Shown: one piece after another, positions 38,101 through 52,200 of the stretch
Numbering within the stretch: the first letter of the stretch is position 1
Layout of the letters: each line of letters starts with the position of its first letter
NCBI GenBank assembly: GCA_013396915.1
Contig: VWZL01005122.1
Span: 1,023,887-1,087,886 of the forward strand
DNA: 64,000 bases
Origin: Stercorarius parasiticus
Lineage: Eukaryota; Chordata; Aves; Charadriiformes; Stercorariidae
Direction: 5' to 3'
Made by a program: the position numbers and the translations under genes
Notes under the pieces: model-generated
Seen by the model: only the letters and a program-made list of their open reading frames with translations
What the model was told of the DNA's origin: nothing
Databases searched by the model: none

Positions 38101-41100
38101 AAGAGAACGTTTGGGCACAAACTCAGGAAGACGCCTAGCTTTACATCTTCAGCAGGTCTAAGATTGGAGTAGCCAGAGAAGTCAGGCTTCATAATGCAAA
38201 TATCTGCAAGTTGTTATAGTATCTCAGTCCCTCCAAAAATGGGAAAACAAACCCTGCTGTTTATTGTAAGACTCTGCTATTCTCAAACACAGCATTGATC
38301 ACAACATCAATAGCCCTTCTGATATTTTGCCTTTCACCAAAATAGTGGGTGAAAGACTAGACATCAGCTGCAACTCTGAGTAAATCGGAAAGCATGCTCC
38401 AGTTTGCTCAGGCCTGACTTTACCAAACCTGAAAGGGGAGAATCCTTATTAGGTCTGGAATTTGATGGCATCTTCCTCTTCGAGAAGAAACCATGGGATT
38501 TGAATCCAAATGTTTTGTTTTGCACCTTTCTGTCTTTCAGGGCCGGCTTTATTACTGTTTGGTTTCTGTTTCTTTGTTGAAGATTTAAGTTTTTAGATTT
38601 TGTTCCTTTTGACATGGCTGGAAAGACTCTAGCTAATTATTTTTCAAAGAAGCTTTTCTGCTTCACCTCTTTTAAATGGACTTTTTATCAAAAAAAGGAA
38701 TGTAAAAATAAAAAGAGCAAATAGCGGGGATCCACTCTGGCTCCTATTCACCAGCAATCTGTCTCATTTGTATAAGAGGCCAGGGGAGCCAATAATGCTC
38801 AAATCTGTACCTCTTCCTCCCCTGCAAAAGTAGCTGAAAACCACTACAAAGGAAAGTTAAAAAAAAAAAAAAGAAGAATGATTGGTGGGAAATCCATTAA
38901 TCTATTTTAAGAGAGAAAGAGATTGGGTAACATTGAATAGTCAACAAAACAAAAGTCGAATTGAAAGGATTCCCTTGAGGCTTTATTGAGAAGTTTGCTC
39001 CAGATAATCCTCCTCAAAGACTCATTTTAGTCGGTAAATACAGGAACGTTTCTTCTCTTCCTGTATCGGTGGGATGCACCTATAGCCGTCAGGGCCATGA
39101 CTGCAATATAATGACTCGGACCTGCACTGGGTTCATGCCAAGTAGCTCAGGTGCTGGTAGCAATCCAGCTGAGAGAATAGGGCTGGGTACTTGATTCTTT
39201 ACTAATATTACAGCTGGTACAGACTCCCACAATACCGCAGCAAGCCCGCTTCTGGTGTTACAGCTACGGTTAAAGCTAATTTGTCTACACTGCAGCACAG
39301 ACTTCGCAGGTTTGGTAGGTCTATGTGGGAGAAGGGGCACATCCAGGAACACAGTCCTGCTCTGGTATGTGGGGACACCACATTTGTGTGGCTTGCAGGC
39401 CTGCGGTTGTCTGTTAGTTTGCCTTGTGCCAGTTATTTCAGCTTTGATTCAGTGTTTTGCTGAAAAATTGGAGGGCTTATTGCTGATTGTAATGGGGAAA
39501 AAGTAAAGACGAGTTTTACAGGGTTTAGTATTTTAAAGAAATGCTTTCCTTGATAACCTGTGTACGCTGTTCACAGTACAGGGACATTAGTGGAGTTATC
39601 TCTGTTGCCTTCAGGTGGGATAATTTATGAAGCTGAAGTTGATGGAACATCAAAGCCACCTGGACAGCTCTTCACAGGAGAGAGGTATTGCCCCTCTCCA
39701 AAGATGAAAAGACCTCGGAAAGTCTAGGCTCAATGACATATTAATTAATGTCCTTCTAACATTAGAAATCTGATAAAAAAAAGAGCCAGACAAAGCAAAC
39801 AGAGGATGTCTGAATACTTTTGTACCACCCAAACCAGGAGGTATTAAAGCTTTGTGTTCAACACAACTTTACATTTCAAAGAATCTGTGCTGAGGTAAAA
39901 ACAACAAGGTCATTTCAATAAATTAGAAGAGCCATTAATTTAAAGAGCCACGGTATTTACCTAGCAAGTCAGAAGGCAAGCTTAAAGTATGGATTATTTG
40001 GAACTAGTTGAGCTGAAATAGTATCTTTTTTATTACCTCCACGACAGGACTTCCTGTTCTGCACAGACGGCTTCGTCAGCCCCACTCTAACAGAACTTTT
40101 CTTCCAGCTCTGCAGCAACCCATCTGCCAGGGTTATTATTCTTTTGTCACAAAGGAAATAACATTTCTTTCCCAGGCACAGCAACGGATAACTATTTTTT
40201 AAAGCTAGCTGCTTGTTTTTAATTACAATATATTTCCTAACCTAGCACCCTAGAAAGGCTGCAAGAGTAATGAAAGATAATGCAGCTTTATAGGCAGTGA
40301 GTGTAAATACACATTATTCATTCAGTCTTAAGCAGCAAACAAAAGTACAAAACATTACCTTGAAAAGCAAACAATGGCTCTTTTCAATAAATGTATCTTC
40401 TTCAGCAAGGAATATTATCTTTGTTAGAAAATCATAGTTCTCAGGTAAAAAAGGACACATCCAGCAATTCTTTTCACTCCACATTTTGCCTATGTTATAG
40501 CCTCATAAGAAAATATTTGAATAGTTTCATGGGATTTTTTTCACATTATGTACTTAGTTTTCAAAAAGAGCATAAAACAGTATAACAGTAAAGTCTAAGT
40601 AACATCATACACCACCATCTGGAACATCAGATTACAGTATTTGAAAGCTTTGACTAAAACTATTTGCTACCTGCTGCAGTCTGCAGAAAATACCACAAAA
40701 ATGATCCAGTTACACAAAGGTCATCACATTGACTACCTTCCAGGGACGGGCCCACTGCTGTTTGGAAATGCACGTCTCTGCTTCCGACTAAAAAAGGTAT
40801 CCCATTGGGAAGCTAGAGGAAGATAAAATAGGAACAGCTACTCGTTTGAAAGAGCTTGAACCGGCAAGCTATATAAAGTATATATTTGCTCCACCTTCAT
40901 ATAGGCTGCAGTGGAAACCACATCAGGTCCTTCCCCACTCTGGTGGTTTGTCCATCTGCACCCTGCCCTGCAAAGATGCTTTAGAGGTACAAAGCCACCT
41001 TCTGCCAAGGGACAGCATTGAACTATCTGTACCAATGCCCTCATGAGAAAGCAAAGTTTTAGTCATTCGCAAATACTTAATCTTATTTAAGGCCTTGTCC

Positions 41101-44100
41101 TGATTAGAATCATGGTAATGCACTAAATTTTGTATAGCTAGATAGGCCCAAATCTGATCCCCTCTAGTCCTTACTCCCTTTACTTCCAGGGCTTTGGTTT
41201 CCCTTTCTACCAGCAATAGGAAATAATGACTCTTTCCAATTGGATTTGGCCTGAGGATGCAAAAAGCTCCCTTGGTTGCTTTTCACCACCCACATCTTTA
41301 AATTTCCTCAACAAATAACTGCATGGCCTTACTACCAGCTTTCCCGCTTCCTCCTGAGTAGCTATTTTAGGCATTGTTTCTAATTATCTCCTTGAACGTA
41401 AGTGAAGGGTGTAATTAAATGTTTGTCCCTGAGCTGTGGCTGTGCAGGCTGTGTGTATTCCAGCATATATCCTGGCAGGAATGGTCTCCCCTGGACATTC
41501 TCTGTTGTTAGTCAAATTATAACTCCTTGCTATCTCCTGATTGCGAGAGCAGTTATGTAATGTGTAGAGAATCTGATCCAAACATCTACATTCGTTAACT
41601 CCCTAAAGGAAGAGTGCAGAGAAAAAAATCTCACAGTACACTGGGAAGAAAGAAGAGCCCAGGTTACATAAAATACATTTCTTTAGGCTAGTACACAAAC
41701 AGGCAACTAGAACACACCAACTACATTTCCAGTTGTTTGAATTTGCCATAAAGAACTTTTAAGTCATAGAAACTTATAAACTTTCTAACTTCAAAAATCT
41801 CAGCTGAGACATCCTTTGGGCAGGATGAGAGAACCACCATGACCTAATATTTTCTGCAGCGCATAATTCTCCCTGGTGTTATACACTGCTCAAACACTGT
41901 CCTCAGTAGACAGCAGGAAATATAGGTTCAGATCTCAACTATATGTCAACCACCTGAGAGGGCACATTTTTCAGTTCGATGAAAAATAACTAGTGACCTG
42001 AAAAACTGCCTTCTGGTGAGTCTCCTCTGTGACAACAGCCTGAAAGCAGAGAGCCATAGGTACTCCAGTGCTGGCAAAGGGAGCTATAAAATATGTTTCA
42101 CTTGCAAATAAAAGCAATCTTTAGTGGGCAAGTCATCTTTAGCAGGCAATTTATAAACTAACTTGATATAACAGTTCAAATATTGATCTCTTCAGTGTTT
42201 TTGGATCAACCTGGGTAGATCCTGGTGGCAGAAAATAGAGGCCATCCTTGCTGAATTCTGTATTTCTGCTTCATCCCTCATACCACAGTGGTCAAGAATG
42301 ATACAGCTGATTCACCTTCAGTTGGCTCATTTCTTTTAACCTGTCTTCCTAGAAACAGCTATATGCACTTAAATCTCACTGTTTGTGTGAGCAGGGACCA
42401 AGTACTAAGTGATAATAGGTTTTTTTTAGAATGATAGTGAAGGTATTGGAGCCTTGTGCAACATTGTGATATCTACTGTATGTGAAAACTCTGTCTTCAT
42501 ATACTGCGCTTCAATATCATATTGCAATTCAAAATTGTATTTGAAGCAGAGCTTAATCAGGCTATAATATTTATATCTGTATGCTCTCCCTTATGAACTC
42601 CTCTGCAATCCCTGGTTTATTACATTAGCTGTGCTCCTTATTTTTCAATATGCTTGAGGAGGGCAGGGCTTCCGCACTTCAAAGGCAAACTAAAACTGAG
42701 AGAGTGAGGCACTAGGAATTGGATTATGAAAGTGTTTACATTTGCAAAGAGAGGAGCCTAGTAGGGGTTTTCACAAGTGTTTAAGAAACTTTTTTTAATT
42801 CCCAGTGGACTTAAATCCTTTTCTCTGGGGATATCTCTGCAGGGACTGATCTGAGCTCTTTCTTCCCTCAGACCAGCAAGACATGAGGCTGCTGAAGGTC
42901 AGAAGCTAGGCAGCTACTCTATGCACAGCGCTCTGCAGAACATACAATGACTTAGGATATATTCACTTAGTCTCAGCCCCAAGTCTAGCTTTGCCAGACA
43001 GCTCATTCTGGCAGCTTGGACCATAGTATGTGTTTCGGTCTGTCTGAACCCTTGGGTAGATGCTCCCTAAATCCTTGTCACTGAGCCATCCTCTTCTACT
43101 GAACTCGGCAAGCGAACCTGTCACTGCTGAAAACCCAGAGAGAAATTTCTTTAGACTGCGACACGTGGAGAATAACTTGGCCCTTTGGTCTTCTATCTCT
43201 AACTAGTTCCTAGACCTTAATGTACTACAATATTAGGTTTTGGTGATCTATTAGAAAAAATGGAGGTGCATTCTGTAAAATTGTAATTTGCATTCAGACA
43301 CAGTTCTTGGGTAGAGTGACTCCTGACTTCGGTGGAGACCTCTCCCGCTAACCAAGTCATCGATACAGCACAGCTGACTGCAGGAAACGACTAGAGCCTA
43401 ATTTGTCTTTACTTAACTCTATGTAATTTAGAGCAAGACCTATTTTTGTTTTTCAGATCTGCAGTTTATGCTGCTGAAGTTTCCCCGTGGACAATGGGAT
43501 ATGACATTATGCTACAACCTATTGAACTTGCCTGCTCACCCCTTTCTTCTTGTATCACATTGGGAATATCTACAGCTAAACAGACCAAGAAGCCTCTCCC
43601 TGCAGAACAGGCTTACCCTTCAATTGTCTGGTGGCACTGAAGGTTCTGTTCTCCTCAGGGAGTTTATTATGTGAAAGAAAGGTTACGCATGGTAAATTCA
43701 ACGAACAGAAAAAGAGCCTTACGCGCGCACAAAAAAGACAGCTTTGTCAATGTATAGCTCCATTTAAAAATAAATTTTAAAAAGCTTTTAGAGATATTGA
43801 GTACTCTGTGTGTGGAGATAAAGGTATTAACTTTCTAGACCATTTTTTGACAAAGGAGGAGTCTTGCTTTTGTCTTTGCAGAGGCACAGTATTCCTCAGA
43901 GACTCTCATGCAAAAAAAAGGAGCGTGACAAGCAGTGGAAATTTATATTTTTTTTTTTGTGCTGAAGAAGTCTTCAGGGACTCAAAATACAGAATCAAAT
44001 GAGAAGTGCTGAGAGGTTCCTCCGAGATGGCCAAACAGAAAACAACAAGGCTTCTCAGCATCTTGTTACTTCCCGGGAGTTTTTCTCTCCACAGTTCACC

Positions 44101-45170
44101 ACACTGTTTTGCTAAAAGCCCATCCTATTAAATTGTGGGATTATACACACACACGTATACAGATCCCTCTGCATTAGGTGGGGAGGCTGAGGGATCTCCT
44201 TGAATTTGCAAGAACTGCACAAACCCAAATTAATGTCTGCAACTGGTGCTCTGCCAATCTTGGTTCCCTTACACACTAAAGAACAATGTGGGCCTTTCAA
44301 CCTTCAAAGTTCCCTGGTTTTCAAGAGAAGGAAACAAATTTAATGCCATCATTAACCACCCTTGGCACAGCTTGAACTTTGATGCCTCATCAAAACCTTT
44401 GACGCTGTCTGTGACTGATGGATGTGAAACTACATAAACTTTTCTGTATTTACTATTTACCTACATAGTGAGCCAAGACACAAAGCTGTATTTTAGCATT
44501 TAATTTATCCGGAGCTGTTAAAGTCCAGTCTTCTGCTTGATACTCATCCTTCTCCCTTTTTCCCTGCACATACGAATAGTTACAACACTTTACTTATTTG
44601 TTGTTACTTACAGATGAAATCCAACTGACATTTCCGTTTTAAACAGAACAGTATCTGAAGTTATTTTGTCTCAGCATGCAACAGCTTCTGTAGCCATCTA
44701 TTCAGCGCTGATTTTTTTTCAATTCCTTACTGTTATTGAAAAGAAGAGACCATATCCAAACGATCACAGGTCGGTCCCTTTTCAAGGAATTTCATATTTT
44801 CATGTCTTGAAAATAGATTGCTGTTGATGCTGGGTATCCACAGTCACGTATGTGCCTATGAAAGCGATGTCACAGAGAGAGATGAGTCAATAAGACTCAC
44901 GGCTGACCTGCAGCTGATTTCTATGAGATCAAGGCTCTTCTAAAACTTTTGGCTAATGACTTCAGAGTTCTATAAAGGCCACCTGGAAAACAAAGCAGAA
45001 TAAAAGTACAGCAGACTTCTCAGTGGGAAGAAAGCTTTGGGAGTATGAGAAACCTTTCCCGGAAATTATCAGTGTGAGCAGCTAGTGGTTGCTAAGGCTG
45101 CAGTTTGTCCTTAGGCTGATTTAATGTCTATCTGCTGCTGAACAGGGTGGCCTCAAGCTAAATGGCTCAC
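26167..45170. other. Gene desert, nothing recognised
   Basis: About 19 kb of AT-rich sequence without recognisable coding exons, RNA genes or young repeats. The largest frame (30186-30626 plus, 146 codons) has no domain or motif I know and is flanked by stop-rich DNA. A two-copy tandem duplication lies at 36738. A 94-codon frame at 28746-29030 is also unremarkable. Confidence 0.55.
36738..36776 (+). repeat. Two-copy 20-bp tandem duplication
   Basis: The unit ATGGGCTTATGGTAGGCTTT occurs at 36738-36757 and again, identical for its first 18 bases, from 36758. This looks like a recent slippage event in otherwise unique DNA. Confidence 0.85.
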
Positions 45171-45290
45171 CTGCAGCCTCACAAGAAGTGATGGTGCATG
45201 GGAAACACAGAGGAGGTGGAAGAGGACTTCCCATTTGCAATGTGCTGTTTAGGAAGATTCCGGTATTAATCTGAGGCACACTGTTGGTCT
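45171..45290 (-). other. Candidate exon with open frame, minus strand
   Basis: A pyrimidine-rich tract ending TGCTCTTACTCTCAG on the minus strand precedes a 120-nt segment. That segment ends GGCTGCAG|GTGAGCC, a strong donor. A second acceptor (TTTCTTTGCTGCAG) lies 35 nt upstream and would give a 155-nt exon. One frame is open throughout (TNSVPQINTGIFLNSTLQMG, then a proline- and cysteine-rich stretch) and continues upstream to an ATG near 45405. I do not recognise a protein family. It may belong to a lncRNA, to a 5' extension of SPOCK1 about 33 kb upstream of the ATG, or to an unknown gene. Both splice sites are good by eye, but no transcript evidence is available. Confidence 0.35.
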
Positions 45291-46117
45291 CTGAGAGTAA
45301 GAGCACAAGGAAGACACAGAAGTGTCTGCAGCAAAGAAATGGAAAGCTTGCACAGACTCTTGGAAAAGCATAACGTAGCTTTTGAATTGTCAGTTCTTGC
45401 AACATTTCTTAGGCTTCAAAATATTTCATGCTTTCCTTTAAAGTCTGGGATCCCTAACCCCCCTGAGAATCTTAGCTGTCATTATTTTTAAATGTGAATT
45501 TCTGTCTTCTGCACTGCTTAGATTCCCTGAACCGCATACCAGTAACTTCTAATAGCTCAGAAAACTGAAAGGCAACCCAATTGAATCTAATTTAAAATGT
45601 TTTCTTTAAATCCCCAGATATCTTGCAGTTCTGGGGAGCTTGACTCTCAAATTATTTTAGAAATTAGTCTTCATATAGCTTAAACCATAACGAGGACAAG
45701 GAGAGAGACATTCAGAATAAAAGAAACAGATGCTGAACCAAAGAAGGCAAGCAGCATCCCTATGTCAGGCAGCCTGGATGAAGAAGCAGGGGCAGTCAAC
45801 TGAAATGACCTTTCTATTATAGAAGAGACCAATGTGAATCTCATTAACGCATTTTCTAATTCTGGTGCCCTTTGTAATCATCAGAGTACATAGTATGGAA
45901 AAATATTCCAGTAACATTCAAGGCCTTACAGGATAAAAATCTTTTCTCTTGAATCCTGTTACTCAGTATTAATCTTCAGTAGAAAACAAGTGGTTAGAAG
46001 AACTTCATGATAACTCTGTCATTACAAATTAAAGGGTGGAGAGACAACGCACCTATTTATTTTCTTCTCACATCAGTTCCCAATTGATGCAAATACATTA
46101 ACACTAATGGAGCTACT

Positions 46118-46240
46118 CCTGGTGTCCGCTTGGACGCGTTCCTGTGCAACCTGCTCTTGGTGAACCTGCTTTGGCAGGGGGGTTGGACTATGTGATCTCC
46201 AGAGGTCCCTTCCAATCCCGACCATTCTGTGATTCTGTGA
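46118..46240 (+). mobile_element. CR1 LINE, 5'-truncated 3' end
   Basis: The conserved CR1 3' UTR is seen here. It includes TGTGCAACCTGCTCTTGGTG, then GGGGGTTGGACTATGTGATC, then CCAGAGGTCCCTTCCAA. It ends in two ATTCTGTG octamers (46224-46231 and 46232-46239), the hallmark of CR1 insertions. Only about 120 nt of the element is present, typical of severe 5' truncation during target-primed reverse transcription. It resembles the CR1-J/Y type common in birds; the subfamily is inferred. It is moderately diverged, so not recent. Confidence 0.93.
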
Positions 46241-49200
46241 GCAAGAACTAGCTCTTTATCTTTCTTAGACCTGTAATACCATCTTTTGGGATCTTGGCTG
46301 TAGAACCTCTGGGTGGAAAGAGTCTTTGGTCATTATAACATCATGAGATTAAACCTGTGGCAGCCCAGTGATGCCTCCAGCTGATCACTCCTCAGAAGTT
46401 TTTTTATTGATGCAATTGAAGAGTCTGCATTGTCAAAAATCAACAATAAAAAAACTTAACCCCCAAACTAGTGTGAGAGATAATGATGTATTTTCATTTT
46501 AAGTGTTACAGCGACTTCTGTAGTATCTGAATTTTATTTGAGACAAATGGATTTGAAATTGTTCACCTTTCAAGGAACATCTGGCTGCAGGACAGTTGTC
46601 CATGTAGGGGATCTAGCTCAACAGAACATGTTTTGAAAAAGGATTGGGGGATGTAGGCCTGGGAATCCTGAGGCTTACTTATACATTTGAAATAAATAAT
46701 CAGTTTTCTTACTAGCATGCTGAATCAGAAGAATGCTACATGTCTGATTTATATGAGAAGGCACATTGGCATTACTGTACATGTAAATAGGAAATGGTCA
46801 TTATAAGCAGTCAAAAACAGAGCTCGCGAGTGAAATAGTCTCTCTCTTTTCCTGTCACACAAAATTATAGGAGGCGGTGTTTCAATGGTTAGAATTAGAT
46901 TCTTTAGAAAGAGTCATGATATAAAACCTACTGGATGGAGGGCTTGTGTTGACAGAGTGTCCTACAACTTTTGAAGTCCCTTTTGGACTTGGACTAAAAT
47001 GTCATGCATCCCTCATAAATAGCTTTGAGACGCTTGCTTACAGAAAAAAATGCACAGAACTGCAGAGGACCAACATATACAAGCTGACTAATTTTTGGCA
47101 TCCATGACTTCTACTAAAGAAATAATTAGCTTTCAGGCTAGGAGAGTATAATTTGGTAAGACGTTACAATAACAAAGGCAACCTTTAAATCACTAAATAT
47201 TTGCAGAACTTCTAGCAAATATACTCTTCTGGCTACAGTGATTACCTGCCTACTGAAATGTTTGCATACTTGCCTGTTTTTAGTATCACCCTCTGCCTGC
47301 TCAGTGTAATACAATGTTAAATCATTTTTCAGTGTAATCGTGTAAAGGAAAATTGCTGTTTGAGTTGCAGCAGCTAAAACTAAGCTTAATTACAGAGCGG
47401 AAAAAAAATGGAAGGGCAGCCCAAGACTGAACAAGAAATAACTCCATGGGAATGTTTGCCATTATAGTGACTGTCACATTGGTAACTAAGAGCGGCTCCA
47501 AGGTTGGCTTCAAGGTGAGATCCTCAACCCTTCACAAAGAAGCAGCATGTGAGGTGGATCCTGCCTGCAGCTGGAATGTGCTTAGTGCGTTATTGAGTTG
47601 TCAGCACGATTGTATAAGTAAAATGTCAGACATAGGTGGAGGGCAAGAACATCTACATATATGGCTTCTCAGGAAGGCTCCTTTCCAGAGCTTTCCAAGT
47701 GTTTATTTGTGTTTATTTTCCCAAATCCAGTTTCATCTTAATGCATGGCTCCTCCACACAGGTTACAGCAGGTAGCAGTACACCTAGCTCTTCAGTGTAT
47801 TTTCTGTTATATCAGCTATGCATACACTTTGAAGCGTGGATTAAGTGACAGAGTCCCACTTGTCAAACCCTATTGACAGGCATCGACTCAAAAATTTTGG
47901 TGGACAGTAACATTCTGGTGACCAAATGATCAATTTTGACATTCTTGGAGCACAGTTCACTGTGCAAATTACTGCACTATACCATATTATGCCAGATGAA
48001 GTAAACAGATCATACTCCCCATTTTTTTTTAACCTTGTACAGTCGTTAACACTTATGCAAAGTGGATATTAAATGTCATTTTGTTTTGGCATCCGAATCA
48101 CTTCATAAAGTTGAAATGCAGAGATTTCTGCCTCCAGTACTGGTGCATTAGGAGTTTTCATGCACATTTATTCTGCTAAAACATTTTTGCATGCTTCATC
48201 CATGTGCAAGGTCCTTTTGCTCTTCAGTCTACCGCTCTCATTACCACTGCTGACATGCGTTTTTCTTTAGCTTGTCATATGCTATTTCTGAACACACGGT
48301 TCTTTATCTGTTATACCACACAGATGGGGAATTAGAGATTAATAACGATACACCAGTTGGAGTTTTTTTGATTCATAATTCAGCATAGCTTTTGGCTCGT
48401 GACCACGTGCTTGCCCTAAAGTATTATGCACTTATAAAATACTTGGGGGCTAATGTTAATGTAAAGCCATGGAATAAACGTAGGCTGAATTTCCATCAAG
48501 TGATCTCATTGCATTTTAGAAGTAACACAATTTTACCTTCATTTAAAAAATATGTCTTCATCTAAAACCTGCACATAGAGGGCTTCCGTGTTATTACCCT
48601 CAGAGAAACTGTCCCTGATGCTGCTTTTCTACCCATGATTTATGGCAGCCTATGTTGCAGATGTCTTATTCAGGAGGAAGATATGCCAGAACAACAGTAT
48701 CAAACAAGCTCTGAAGCAGTGATGAAATACACCCGCTGATGATGCACAATCTACATCAAAATAAACAACTTAGTAAGGTACGGAATAGCCCCGAACTCTG
48801 ACTATTTCAAAGGAATCAAATATATGGCCTGGTGGAAAGGCAGCAAAGGCACATACTTATCAATGAGAAGAGATATAGGGCACAGTGAACAGAAATTACA
48901 TACTTAATTCACTGTTGTAATTTTTCCTTATATGTTACTTTCAAGTCAAGCTTTTCCAAAACAGAATCTTAACTGAAGTACCACAGCAGGACTCAAACAG
49001 CAGAGATGTTGTAAATTGCTTTCTCTCTTTTCCCTTTTCTTTCCCTTGTATCACAGTGTGGAGTTTTTCTGCACAGTGAAACATCTTGTCGCGTAAGGGA
49101 ATCTTAGAGGAGCAACACAACCTTTCCAAAGCGCCTTTGAACATGCATGCTGAGCAGCATGCAGATTGGTCTCAGAGTTTGGCAATGGTGCTGGTAATGC

Positions 49201-52200
49201 ACTCAATCCTCTCGCGTTACCCCTGTTCTGAGAATACTTCAAACCCAAGTTTGTTCTGAGCATTAAATTGGCCTTGAGATGAAACAGCTGGCTGAGTTTC
49301 CTTGGAGGGAGGCCAATGGACTATTAAGGAAGGCACTGGATAGCCTAAGCAATGTTCCTGGTCTTGTCCTTTCATCTAGTGTCCCATGACACAAAATGAT
49401 CTCTTTCTGGAAGCTATCTTGCAGTTTGTGAATATATTAGAGATGCTGGTTAAACAGCTTCTCCTCTTTCCCCTGGCTCAGTAGTCTTCATTCCTATTTG
49501 TGAAGCAGTTTAAAAAGTCACTCAATAACATCAACCTCAAGTAAAAGCTTTCACCTAGGAATGGGAAAGTAGTACCTTCTCAGAGTATCCAAAATGACCT
49601 AAACACTACCATAATACCAAAAAAATGGTCAAAAAGCCTCATGTAATTAAGAACCAGGTGTATTGCAATGGCTTTGTGCTGTCAGCATCAGCTGGCGAAG
49701 CGAGGTGTGTGTTCCCATGGGATGCGATGCCAAACGACAGCACCAGCTCCCACCCATTTCACTCCTAACTCTCACCGCAACCGGGTCATTTAGTCTGGAT
49801 TTCCTTTGGTCATAAAATCCGCAAGTGCAAAACAAAGTCATGAAGTAAAACACTTCCTTTTTGTCTGAGCAAAATGTACAAATGCATGAGTATTTTTTCA
49901 GAAATTTTGACCTTTTCTGCTTTTCTTCAGATTTAGAATAAAATCCCATTTCAAATGATTGCAGTCTCTAATGAGACAGAACTGCTGTCCTCTTCACGGC
50001 TCCTTGCAGCTGACTCAACGAGTCATTATGTGTGATGGCAACATTTTTGAAAAAGGCATGTTGAAACACTGTATTACTTCTCTCACCAGGTTGGAATCAT
50101 TCACGATTAAAAAAATTACTCTTTTAACAAGCTCAGTAGTTTACTGTTTATTAAAATCTCGAGATCAATGGGCTTTGTTAATATGTAATGCCTCTGGGTA
50201 TCATATACCATCATAAAATAGAAGAATTCCGATGAGCTGTGTGCTTGATACTCAGATGAAAATTTTAACCTTTCAGGAGAAAAAACCCCACCCTAATCTC
50301 CCTTCCCACCGCTGCTTCCCTCAAGAATCCACTTAATCATATTTTGAAATCCAGTAGGTTTTAGGAGTGATAACAGTAGTCTGTGTTGCAGCAGTAGAAA
50401 GGAATGGATTATTCTAACCTTTAACAAGAGGGAATGTGGAGGGTGATTAATTTGTGAGGCTTTCTGAGGTTGGAGATGAAATCCTACCTCCCTTGAAGTC
50501 TATAGTTTCGGTCTCTATTGAGATTGCAGAGCAAGGATTGCACTCCAGCTCCTGTTTGACTTCTTACAATGAGCAGCCTAGAGTTACAGTAACACTCACT
50601 AAGCTGGACCCACACACAGAAAAGAAACTAATGGTTGTATGATACATCCTGAATAAGAGACGTAAGAGCTTAACACAGAAAAAGGGTAAGGTTCTCATCC
50701 CAAGTTTTGGAATAGATCAGAGTAGATTATCACTATGGTTCTCCTGGTTTTACACGTAACCCATGAACGGAGGAATCTATTCATGTAAGTCCCTGGAGGG
50801 TTAGAGTACAAGTGCTATTGAGCTCCTGTAACAGCAGAACAAATAATATGCAAATAGCCACTTTGGAAACCTTGTTCCGATGTGTGTTTTCATTCCCACC
50901 AAAGGGCGCTTCTCAGTAGAGGCTTTGATCAAGCAGACTTTGCTGGTAACTTTGATTATTCCTTTTCTTAGTAAATTGTTCTGTTATTGGCAGTAACCTG
51001 AAATTGCCTGCATTCACTTGGCTGTAAAGTTTCCATCACTTCAGTGTATGCTTTACAGAACATCCACAAGGTGAGCTGGGAAGAAAGACAGGAGGGAAAG
51101 GACTGGGGAGAATCTGGTGTGGAGCAGAGGGATGGTTTGGCAGTAAGTGTGTTTCTTCTTTCTGGGCTTGGGTCTCAGAGACAGAGGAAGGCACCGTGTT
51201 ACAGAAAACTCGAGTCTTAAACATCACCAATTTTCAGAAATTGAATCGGGGTGGGGCATTTTGATCACTATGAGATATTTCTGGAGCGTTTTTGACTACA
51301 GTAGACAACAGATTTGTTTTCTATATTGTGGTTTGTTTCTTCTTTTTTACGTAGCACAATTATGCAATAAGGTTCTGATATTTTTCGTATTCAAGTCACT
51401 AGAAATTTATGACTGACTTAAAAAGCAACAAGAGTGAGCCCTTAATTATAGATATACAAAAATGTCACCTATTGTACCTACTGAGATAGCTCCTGGAATA
51501 AATGTATTTGTCTCTCTCCGTTTCAGGTATAGCTTTAACCTTCGCATCTCATTTTGATCCTCCCTATTATATCTGGGTTGAAGCACTGCTGCATCTACTT
51601 TGAATAAGATTCTTTACAACCTGGAATTGTCAGAAATTTTAAGATTTGGGAAGACAGGAAGAAGATATATCAAAATGATTTAAAAGGCTGGGAAACTTTA
51701 AAATCCTAATGCAAAAGGAACTAGCATGCAAGAAAACACTTTGATGCATATGGGATAAAGGCAAGTGATGGACAGTATTAAATCAGCATAGATATATGTT
51801 CTCATTGGAACCCATACAGGGCACTGCAATCAGTTTGTACACATTTTACTAGTAACCAAGTCATCGTAGCAACTTGTATTATCAGTTGTATCCATGTAAG
51901 CAAGCCTGCAGTCATTGCCATTGGAAAGGCATTTTTAGGTTGTTTTTTGGCCGCCTTTTCCCTTTAAAGCTGACTGCGTTTAAGAGTTTAGGATTATCAT
52001 GTGTCACATTTAAAAAAAAAATGTTTTTAATAAATATTTATTTTCAAATTTATTTTTTATTTAACTTTTGGTGATATAAAAAAGTTCAAATCTTAAACAT
52101 CCCAGATGATGAGTACAGCTGCAACTCTTTTTTTCAGTCCAGCAGCTCTGTAGTTTCTAGACCTAATTCCCTATATAATATAAAATGTCACAGCAGGTTG

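Noticed and set aside
41975..42015. Plus-strand 41-nt segment before GTGAGTCTCC
   Set aside because: The acceptor is modest, the segment is very short, and no partner exons were seen.
47468..47514. Plus-strand 47-nt segment before CAAG|GTGAGATCC
   Set aside because: The donor is good but the acceptor (TTGCCATTATAG) is weak and the frame matches nothing known.
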